From Treponema sp. (GTDB taxonomy: Bacteria; Spirochaetota; Spirochaetia; Treponematales; Treponemataceae): DNA of 35,512 bases. A model generated the notes under the pieces. The model saw only the letters and a list, made by a program, of their open reading frames with translations, was not told the DNA's origin and made no database searches. Position 1 is the stretch's first letter; the number at the start of each line of letters is the position of its first letter. The DNA lies in assembly GCA_018385415.1 (NCBI GenBank), contig JAHAZA010000114.1, forward strand, positions 1-35,512. Reading direction: 5' to 3'. The translations under genes and the position numbers were made by a program. Positions 16,952 to 23,405 of this stretch are shown here, in pieces.

Positions 16952-18364
16952 TTATTTTCTAAAACTGTTAATCAAATCTTTGTACCAGTAATAGCTGTCC
17001 TTTGGAGTACGCTTCTGGGTTTCAAAATCAACGTGTACAAGTCCGAATCTTTCTTTGTAGCCGTTTGACCATTCCATATTGTCCATTAACGACCAGTGGA
17101 AATACCCTCGGACATCAGCGCCGCTTTCGATACCTTTTGAAAGTTCTTCAAGATATCTTTCGGTAAATTCAATTCGCTGTGGGTCGTGACATTTTCCGTC
17201 GCGGCTTACAATGTCGGCATTGCTCATTCCGTTTTCAGAAACATAAATTGGTTTTTTGTATCTGTCAGAGATGAACTTAAAGTAGTAGTTCATGCTCTTT
17301 GGAGTGATTGGCCATTTTGCACCTGTAATGTCCATTCCGCAAGGGAAGTCTGCAACGTGCCAGCCGTCATCTTTTACGCCAGGAGCAGAGCCTGCAGCAA
17401 TAGGACGGCCTTCATAGATGTTGATTCCCTGAATGTCTGTTGGTGTTGAAATCAATTCCATGTCACCATCTTTAATTTCCGGCATCTTGTCTTTAAAGAT
17501 TTCAAATGCTTTTTCAGGATATTTTCCAAAGTGAATTGCATCAAGGTAATAAATCAGACTGTTTGCATCAAAGCATTTTGAGCCTTCAAGAGGTGCATAT
17601 GCTTGTGGATTTGCTTCTACACAATTCATTGCTTTGATGAATGCATCGTAGTCTTCTTTTGAATCTGTAGCAGGGTAGTTACCAAGTCCGTTCTGTGCAC
17701 AGCCGATAAGAACATTCTGTTTTGCATTTGCACGAACTGCTTTTGTCATGTTTCCGTGGCTTAAAAGCATGTTGTGAACGATGTTGATATGTTCTTTTTC
17801 TGAAACCTGGAATCCAGGTGCCATCCATCCCATGTAGCCGCCGATAATACAAGGCATTTCGTTTAATGTAAAAAACTTTGTTACACGGTCAGAAAATCTT
17901 TTTGCAACTTCTGCTGAATAATCTGCAATCCAGTTGTGGATGTCACGATTACGCCAGCCTCCTTGAGTTTCTAAAATTGCAGGAAGGTCCCAGTGATAAA
18001 GTGTAATCCATGGATCAATTCCGTTTTCTAAAAGCTCATCGATAAGGCGGTCATAAAAATCAAAGCCTTTTTCATTGATTACTGGCTTTAAAATTCCTCT
18101 TTCATTAGTGTAAGAAAAACATCTTGGCCATGAAATTGAAAAACGGTAAGCGTTTACACCAAGGTCCTTGATGAGTTTTACATCTTCTTTATAGCGGTGA
18201 TAGTGGTCACAGGCAATGCGTCCGTTTTTGCCGTCACGGATACGTCCTTGTTCATCTGCATATACATCCCATATAGAAGGAATTTTTCCGTCTTCAGAGG
18301 CTGCTCCTTCAATTTGATAACTGGAAGTAGCACAACCCCAGATAAAGTCTTTGTTGAAATTCAT
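16952..18364 (-). CDS. GH1 family beta-glucosidase
   Basis: Hydrolyses terminal beta-linked sugars from oligosaccharides (cellobiose type, or a 6-phospho derivative) with retention. 470 residues, typical. The N-terminus FNKDFIWGCATSSYQIEGA is the GH1 signature. The acid/base Glu lies in TLNEMPC and the nucleophile Glu in YVSENGMS. There is no signal peptide, so it acts on imported sugar. GGAGGT precedes the ATG. It is a single gene with a TATAAT promoter and a palindrome at the predicted +1, which suggests a repressor; no transporter or PTS gene is adjacent, so substrate and phospho-specificity are unsettled. Confidence 0.95.
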   Translation of the reverse strand: MNFNKDFIWGCATSSYQIEGAASEDGKIPSIWDVYADEQGRIRDGKNGRIACDHYHRYKEDVKLIKDLGVNAYRFSISWPRCFSYTNERGILKPVINEKGFDFYDRLIDELLENGIDPWITLYHWDLPAILETQGGWRNRDIHNWIADYSAEVAKRFSDRVTKFFTLNEMPCIIGGYMGWMAPGFQVSEKEHINIVHNMLLSHGNMTKAVRANAKQNVLIGCAQNGLGNYPATDSKEDYDAFIKAMNCVEANPQAYAPLEGSKCFDANSLIYYLDAIHFGKYPEKAFEIFKDKMPEIKDGDMELISTPTDIQGINIYEGRPIAAGSAPGVKDDGWHVADFPCGMDITGAKWPITPKSMNYYFKFISDRYKKPIYVSENGMSNADIVSRDGKCHDPQRIEFTERYLEELSKGIESGADVRGYFHWSLMDNMEWSNGYKERFGLVHVDFETQKRTPKDSYYWYKDLINSFRK

Positions 18365-18380
18365 AAAAATACCTCCAGTT

Positions 18381-18402
18381 GTTAAAGTTTAACAAAATTA
18401 TA
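18381..18402 (-). promoter_or_regulatory. Predicted GH1 promoter -10 and overlapping operator-like palindrome
   Basis: On the minus strand a perfect TATAAT (18402-18397) predicts +1 at 18390. That base lies inside the palindrome GTTAAAGTTTAAC (18381-18393), placed between the -10 and the ribosome-binding site. No good -35 is seen at 16-18 bases, as in activator-dependent or weak promoters. Binding by a sugar-responsive repressor is inferred. Confidence 0.5.
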
Positions 18403-18489
18403 ACATAAGACATGGGAACATTTATATAAATTTATGGTTTAATTGTTAATTTTGTATCTAATAATCGTAAAATTTGTTAATATAACAGT

Positions 18490-20004
18490 ATGAAAAAACA
18501 TATATTTTTATCATCAGTTTTAATAATGTTTACAGCTTTACAAATTTTTGCACTTTCCGGCGAAAAAAAAACGGGACCTAAGAAAATTACTGAAAGCTGT
18601 TATTACTGCAAACTTGATAACGGACTATCACTTTTTATTAACGAAAACCATACAGTTCCTCTTACCTACATTGAAATTGCAGTAAGGGCAGGGGCCATAA
18701 CACAAACTCGGCAAACAGCAGGACTTTTTCATCTGTATGAACACATGATGTTTAAAGGAAATTCCCTCTTTGATAATTCTGCAAAAGTACAGAAAGCACT
18801 TTCTGATATGGGTACTGCTTCATGGAACGGAACTACAGGTCTTGAATGTGTAAATTATTTTTTTACAATTCCATCAAGTGAGCTTGAGAACGGTCTTAAG
18901 TTCTGGAATGCAGCAATCAGAGAACCTCTGATGGACGAAAAAGAATTGGAGGTAGAAAAAAAAGTTGTAATTTCAGAAATCCAGGGAAACGAGTCGAGTC
19001 CTGACAGATACATCGGTTACTATATTAATTCCTGTTTGTTTCCTGATGCCCCATGGCAGCTAGATCCGTCAGGCAGCGTAAAAAATATTGAAAACGCAAC
19101 TGTAGAAACTCTCCGTGATATTCAGAAAAAATATTATGTTCCAGAAAATGCTGCCTTGTTTGTAGGCGGTGATGTTGATCACGAAAAAGTCTATGAGCTT
19201 GTAAATAAGATTTACGGAAGCTGGGAGAATAACGATGTCCTTCCTGAAGAAATTGAAAAAGTAATCGTAAAACAGTCAGCGACACCTTTTGAAAAACCTA
19301 AGCTTGTTGTAGTTCCTTATGATAAAATTTCGCCACCAATGGCACAGGTAAACATTATTTACCGGGGACCTGATTCTGATTTTGATGCAGATGAAACTTA
19401 TGCAGCAGATCTTTTAGGTTTTGCAATGGCAGAACCTGAAGGAGATTTTAAGCAAGCTTTTATAAAAATGGGTAAGGAACTTTGCATTCCTTATGATCCG
19501 GATTATGTAAGTACAGGTTATTCAACAAGAAGACGTACTGGTACAATATCTTTTAGTTCTGTAATGATTTCCAATGAAATTGAAAGCGTTGCTGACCGAA
19601 CAATTCTGTTCTATGAAAAAATTGATGAATATATGAAAAATCTTTCTGGTAAAGATTTAATTGTTCCTTTGGAAAGCAGAAAGAAAATTGCAGCTCGTCT
19701 TCGGGATGATAATGTAATGGATACCGAAACTTTTAAAGGTCCTCTTTCAACACTTAGGTACAATTGGGTTTCTAACAGTTTGGATTATTATCTTTCGTAT
19801 AATGACAAAGTAATTTCTGCCACAAATGAAGATATTCAGAATTACATAAAAAAATATATTGTTGAAAAAAATCCTATTGTTGTGGTCTATGTAAATTCTG
19901 ATGTTTATGAAAGAACAAAAGAGAAATTTGAAAAATCAGGTTTTGTTAAGGTTGATAAGACAAAAGCTTTCTGGTGGCAGAAAACAGCAGGGGATGAATT
20001 ATGA
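18490..20004 (+). CDS. Exported M16 family zinc protease, catalytic subunit
   Basis: 504 residues with a signal peptide (about 1-22, ending IFALS). The M16 inverted zinc motif HxxEH is intact (His81, Glu84, His85 in FHLYEHMMFKG), with the downstream Glu-rich segment ELEVEKKVVISEI (about 152-164) that supplies the third ligand. The second M16 domain (about 220-440) carries the usual processing-peptidase-like fold. It acts in the periplasm or at the outer surface. Its stop overlaps the start of the next M16 gene (ATGA), giving the two-gene arrangement of M16B heterodimers. No Shine-Dalgarno sequence is visible, but the signal peptide fixes the start. The substrate is unknown. Confidence 0.93.
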   Translation: MKKHIFLSSVLIMFTALQIFALSGEKKTGPKKITESCYYCKLDNGLSLFINENHTVPLTYIEIAVRAGAITQTRQTAGLFHLYEHMMFKGNSLFDNSAKVQKALSDMGTASWNGTTGLECVNYFFTIPSSELENGLKFWNAAIREPLMDEKELEVEKKVVISEIQGNESSPDRYIGYYINSCLFPDAPWQLDPSGSVKNIENATVETLRDIQKKYYVPENAALFVGGDVDHEKVYELVNKIYGSWENNDVLPEEIEKVIVKQSATPFEKPKLVVVPYDKISPPMAQVNIIYRGPDSDFDADETYAADLLGFAMAEPEGDFKQAFIKMGKELCIPYDPDYVSTGYSTRRRTGTISFSSVMISNEIESVADRTILFYEKIDEYMKNLSGKDLIVPLESRKKIAARLRDDNVMDTETFKGPLSTLRYNWVSNSLDYYLSYNDKVISATNEDIQNYIKKYIVEKNPIVVVYVNSDVYERTKEKFEKSGFVKVDKTKAFWWQKTAGDEL

Positions 20005-21374
20005 TAAATATTAAGTTAAAAAAAATACTTCTGGCAGCATTCAGTTGTTTCTGTTTGTCAGGAGCCTTTGCCAGAGAATATAAAATTGAAAATACTTATG
20101 AGCTTTCAAGTGGTACTTTAAAAGAATACAGGCTGAAAAATAAAATTCCTGTATATATGAATACTGATGTACCAAATCAGGTTAATGCAGTTTACATTGT
20201 TGTTGAAGAAAGGACTGAACACCCGGGACCTGAATATTCTGGTCTTGAAAGCAGTCTTTTTGAAATGATGACCTACGGATCAAAAAAATACAGATATGAA
20301 ATAATTCAGGCTTTGGGGTACAAGTATCAGAGTTCAATTGGCCATTATTCACTATACTCCGGTTCTGTCTTTACTTTGAACTGTATTAATTATTACATGG
20401 ATGAAATCCTTCCTGTTTACCTTGACTGTTTCATCAATCCTTCTTTTGATGAAAAGCAGTTTGCTTTGTTAAAGCAGCATCTGCTTCAAAGTATAACCAG
20501 TTCAAAAAATAGTCCTGACAGTATTCTGTTTGACACAATAAGAAAGCAGGTTTATAAAGATTCACCATTACTAACATCGACTTCTGTTAAAGAAGAATCT
20601 TTTGATAACATTACAATTCCTAATTTAAAAAAATGTCATGAAAAAATTCTTGATGCAGGAAAGATAAAAGTAATTGCAGTGGGAAAATTTGATGAACAGG
20701 ATTTTATCTCTAAACTTGATGCTACTCTTGGAAAACTGAAAAAAAGAACATTTCTTGCAATGAATGATGTATATAAACCATTGAATATTGGAAGTGAAAA
20801 AGTTGTTCTTACTCACAAAGATGCAAAAGGTTCTGAAATGATAGTACGTATTTTTGAAAGTCCTTCTGTCTTATCTGATGACTATGTATGTGGCCAGATT
20901 ACTTCTGATATTTTCTCTACAACTATGTTCAATATTATCCGCGAAAAATACGGTGCATGTTATACTCCGGCAAGTCAGATAGAGTCAAGCTACAATCCTA
21001 TTGGTATTGATTATGGTTCACGAGTTTCTGATTTGGAAAATTTTGAAAAGTATTATGAAGAATGCGTACGGCTGATGCTTGAAGGTAAAGTAATTTCAAG
21101 CGTTGATGGTGAGAACATAATTTTTGATTCTGTTGAAAACGTTCTTCAGGGATATAAAAATTCCTACATTACAAAAAAATATACTTCCCAGAGCACAAGC
21201 TCCGGTATTGCATCCCGTATTGCGGCAAGCATTCTGCAGTTTAGTGATCTGACGACGGCTGATAAAATTCCTGAACAGGCTATGAATGTTACAAGTGAAG
21301 ATGTGCTTCGAGTGTTTAAAAAATACTGGGTTGATGGAAAAAGCCAGTGGTTTTACATGGTTGGAGAAGAATGA
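20001..21374 (+). CDS. Exported M16 family protein lacking the zinc motif (non-catalytic partner)
   Basis: 457 residues with a signal peptide (about 1-24, SGAFA). It has the same fold as its upstream neighbour, but the region that should carry HxxEH reads GLESSLFEMMTYGSKKY, so both His are absent. It keeps late M16 features, including IREKYGACYTPASQ near 313-326, similar to the substrate-binding segment of non-catalytic subunits. Overlap with the active gene (20001-20004) suggests stoichiometric synthesis and a heterodimer. A terminator follows at 21381. Confidence 0.9.
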   Translation: MINIKLKKILLAAFSCFCLSGAFAREYKIENTYELSSGTLKEYRLKNKIPVYMNTDVPNQVNAVYIVVEERTEHPGPEYSGLESSLFEMMTYGSKKYRYEIIQALGYKYQSSIGHYSLYSGSVFTLNCINYYMDEILPVYLDCFINPSFDEKQFALLKQHLLQSITSSKNSPDSILFDTIRKQVYKDSPLLTSTSVKEESFDNITIPNLKKCHEKILDAGKIKVIAVGKFDEQDFISKLDATLGKLKKRTFLAMNDVYKPLNIGSEKVVLTHKDAKGSEMIVRIFESPSVLSDDYVCGQITSDIFSTTMFNIIREKYGACYTPASQIESSYNPIGIDYGSRVSDLENFEKYYEECVRLMLEGKVISSVDGENIIFDSVENVLQGYKNSYITKKYTSQSTSSGIASRIAASILQFSDLTTADKIPEQAMNVTSEDVLRVFKKYWVDGKSQWFYMVGEE

Positions 21375-21380
21375 TTGTTT

Positions 21381-21416
21381 AAAGGGGAATGTTGGGTAGC
21401 CTTTATTCCCTTTTTT
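21381..21416 (+). terminator. Intrinsic terminator after the M16 pair
   Basis: AAAGGGGAAT (21381-21390) pairs with ATTCCCTTTT (21405-21414) with one G-U, followed by a T-run to 21416. It lies 6 bases after the stop. Confidence 0.75.
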
Positions 21417-21458
21417 ATGTGAAAATTCTCCTTGCACAGGACAAAATCTTTGTATACC

Positions 21459-21487
21459 TTGACATTACAAGGGCATTTTAATATTTT
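21459..21487 (+). promoter_or_regulatory. Predicted promoter of the RRM gene
   Basis: A perfect TTGACA (21459-21464), 17-base spacer, and TATTTT (21482-21487). Predicted +1 is near 21494, leaving a leader of about 40 bases with AAGGAATT before the ATG at 21534. Confidence 0.65.
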
Positions 21488-21533
21488 TAAAGTCGGAATT
21501 TGCCTTAAATTGGGCAGTTTATAAGGAATTTTA

Positions 21534-21815
21534 ATGTCAAAAAAGATTTATGTTGGTAACTTAAGTTATTCAACAACAGAAGAAACTTTGAGAAATCAGT
21601 TTTCTCAGTTTGGTGAAGTAGAAACTGTAACTATCATTATGGACAAAATAACAAATCGTTCAAAAGGATTTGGTTTTGTTGAAATGACAGATGATGATGC
21701 AGCACGTGATGCAATTTCTACATTAAACCAGAAAGATATTGATGGCCGTAAGGTTCGTGTTAACGAGGCAGAAGAACGAAAAAGTCGTCCACGTTTTGAC
21801 AATAGCCGTCAGTAG
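21534..21815 (+). CDS. Single-RRM RNA-binding protein
   Basis: 93 residues, almost all one RNA-recognition motif. RNP2 is IYVGNL (5-10) and RNP1 is KGFGFVEM (44-51), both complete, so it should bind single-stranded RNA. A short basic tail (about 80-93) follows, without the Gly-rich extension of some cyanobacterial RRM proteins. Proteins of this type in bacteria are often abundant and cold-responsive RNA chaperones; here that is inference. It has its own strong -35 and lies 74 bases before pgk in the same direction. Confidence 0.93.
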   Translation: MSKKIYVGNLSYSTTEETLRNQFSQFGEVETVTIIMDKITNRSKGFGFVEMTDDDAARDAISTLNQKDIDGRKVRVNEAEERKSRPRFDNSRQ

Positions 21816-21834
21816 GGATGTTTTCCCGCAAGCT

Positions 21835-21852
21835 AAAATTAAATTTAATTTT
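21835..21852. repeat. AT-rich perfect palindrome between RRM gene and pgk
   Basis: AAAATTAAATTTAATTTT is an 18-base perfect palindrome, followed by another T/A-rich inverted stretch. It could be the RRM terminator (weak, all A-U), an UP-element-like feature of the pgk promoter, or chance in AT-rich DNA. Confidence 0.35.
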
Positions 21853-21889
21853 TTAAATTAAAGAAATAATCATATACAGGAGTTTTAAG

Positions 21890-23158
21890 ATGATTAAGAC
21901 AGTAAAAGATGTTGACCTTAAAGGTAAACGCATCATCATGCGCGTTGACTTCAACGTACCAATGAAAGAAGGAGTAGTTCAGGATGATACACGTATCATG
22001 GCTGCTCTCCCTACAATCAAATATATCCTTGAACAGAGCCCACGTTCTCTCGTTCTTATGAGCCACCTTGGTGACCCTAAAAAGGACGTTAAAAAAGCTC
22101 AGGAAAAAGCAGAAAAAGCTGGAAAGACTTGGACAGACGCTGATGCTGAAAAATTCATCAACGGCAAAAACCGCATGGAACCAGTTGTAAAATATTTCTC
22201 TGAAAAGCTGGGAAAAGAAGTTACATTCCTTCCAGATGCACTGGGACAGAAGGCAGCAATTGACGCTCTTCCAGAAGGCGCAGTTGCAATGCTCGAAAAC
22301 ACACGTTTCCACAAAGAAGAAACTTCTAAAGATCCAGCTGAACGGGATATAATGGCAAAAGAACTTGCTACATACGGAGATATCTTCGTAAACGACGCAT
22401 TTGGTACAGCTCACCGCGACCAGGCTTCTACAGCTTCTATCGCAAAATTCATGGGATGTGAATCAGTTGGTGGATTCCTCATGGAAAAAGAAGTTAAATA
22501 CATCCAGCCAATGGTAACAAATCCAGAAAAGCCAATGACAGCTATCATTGGTGGTGCAAAAGTATCATCAAAAATCGCTGTTCTTGAAAGCCTTATGAAG
22601 AACGCTTCAACACTTATCGTTGGTGGTGGTATGGCTTATACATTCCTTAAAGCACAGGGACATGAAGTTGGAAAATCTCTCGTAGAAGACGACTTCCTCG
22701 ACACAGCAAAAGACCTTCTTGCTAAAGCTCAAGAAAAAGGTGTTAAGATCCTTCTTCCAGTTGACCACGTAGGGGCTAAAGAATTTGCTGACAAAGATCC
22801 AGTAGCAGTTGATGCTGTTGATCTTCCAGCAGATCTTATGGGACTTGATGTTGGTCCAAAAACAGTTGCTCTTTACAAAGATGCAATCTTGGCTTCTAAA
22901 TCTATCGTTTGGAACGGACCTGTTGGAGTATTCGAATTTGAAAACTTCGCTAAAGGTACAGAAGCTGTTGCTCGCCTGGTAGCAGAAGCTACAGGAAAAG
23001 GTGCTATGACTGTAGTTGGTGGTGGTGACTCTGTAGCTGCTGTTAACAAGTTCCAGCTTGCTGACAAAATGAGCCACGTATCAACAGGTGGTGGTGCTTC
23101 CCTGGAATTCCTGGAAGGAAAAACATTACCAGGTATAGCAATATTAGCAACTAAATAG
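21890..23158 (+). CDS. pgk: Phosphoglycerate kinase
   Basis: Glycolysis: transfers phosphate from 1,3-bisphosphoglycerate to ADP, in the cytoplasm. Signatures: MRVDFNVPM (18-26), SHLGDPK, AMLENTRFHKEE, VNDAFGTAHR, IIGGAKVSSK, NGPVGVFEFENFA and the C-terminal VVGGGDSVAA with STGGGASLEFLEG. It has 422 residues, slightly longer than most bacterial enzymes; a charged insertion rich in Lys/Glu/Asp lies at about 65-98. AGGAG is correctly spaced before the ATG. Codon use looks like a highly expressed gene (few codon types, long antisense open frames). Its last five codons form one arm of a hairpin spanning the stop. Confidence 0.98.
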   Translation: MIKTVKDVDLKGKRIIMRVDFNVPMKEGVVQDDTRIMAALPTIKYILEQSPRSLVLMSHLGDPKKDVKKAQEKAEKAGKTWTDADAEKFINGKNRMEPVVKYFSEKLGKEVTFLPDALGQKAAIDALPEGAVAMLENTRFHKEETSKDPAERDIMAKELATYGDIFVNDAFGTAHRDQASTASIAKFMGCESVGGFLMEKEVKYIQPMVTNPEKPMTAIIGGAKVSSKIAVLESLMKNASTLIVGGGMAYTFLKAQGHEVGKSLVEDDFLDTAKDLLAKAQEKGVKILLPVDHVGAKEFADKDPVAVDAVDLPADLMGLDVGPKTVALYKDAILASKSIVWNGPVGVFEFENFAKGTEAVARLVAEATGKGAMTVVGGGDSVAAVNKFQLADKMSHVSTGGGASLEFLEGKTLPGIAILATK

Positions 23159-23270
23159 TTGCTAATATTGCGTGCGAGTTTTGCGGATGCAAAACTCGGT
23201 AAGCAACCGCAGGTTGCGACCTATTTTGGCTACAAAGTAGACAAAACTCGTTAGCAGCCGCCAGGCTGCG
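23138..23270. repeat. Chain of small hairpins downstream of pgk (REP-like element)
   Basis: Five consecutive inverted repeats. (1) 23138-23151 with 23158-23171, 14 bp perfect, spanning the pgk stop. (2) CGAGTTTTGC 23175-23184 with 23189-23198, 10 bp perfect. (3) GCAACC 23203-23208 with 23212-23217. (4) CTATTTTG 23221-23228 with 23233-23240, one G-U. (5) GCAGCC 23254-23259 with 23264-23269. Segments 23189-23218 and 23241-23270 are imperfect direct repeats, and hairpins 3 and 5 differ by a compensatory pair change (A-T to G-C). It is more GC-rich than its surroundings. It resembles REP/BIME-type intergenic elements; genomic copy number is unknown. Confidence 0.65.
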
Positions 23271-23294
23271 TAGTATTGCTGCTTTTTAAGTTCG

Positions 23295-23342
23295 AAAAGG
23301 AGAAAAATTACTGTTTTTTACGGTATTTTTCTCCTTTTTTTT
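23295..23342 (+). terminator. Intrinsic terminator downstream of pgk
   Basis: AAAAGGAGAAAAAT (23295-23308) pairs perfectly with 23325-23338; a T-run continues to 23342. It ends the pgk transcript after the hairpin chain. Confidence 0.85.
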
Positions 23343-23370
23343 ACTATTTCTTCTATAAAAGGCAAAATAT

Positions 23371-23399
23371 TTGCAATATAAGTATGATTATGTTATACT
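23371..23399 (+). promoter_or_regulatory. Predicted cyclase promoter giving a leaderless mRNA
   Basis: TTGCAA (23371-23376), 17-base spacer, TATACT (23394-23399), with an extended -10 TGT immediately before. Normal spacing puts +1 at 23406, the A of the cyclase ATG. There is no Shine-Dalgarno sequence. This would drive the whole cyclase-lipoprotein cluster. Confidence 0.6.
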
Positions 23400-23405
23400 A
23401 AAGAA

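Noticed and set aside
21845..22414. Long minus-strand open frame opposite pgk (189 codons), and another at 22607-23077 (156 codons)
   Set aside because: They lie entirely opposite a well-supported, codon-biased pgk. The translations are rich in Cys, Phe and Ser with no recognisable motif, as expected for a mirror of biased codons.
23138..23280. CRISPR-like array
   Set aside because: The units are unequal hairpins without constant direct repeats or uniform spacers, and there are no cas genes nearby.
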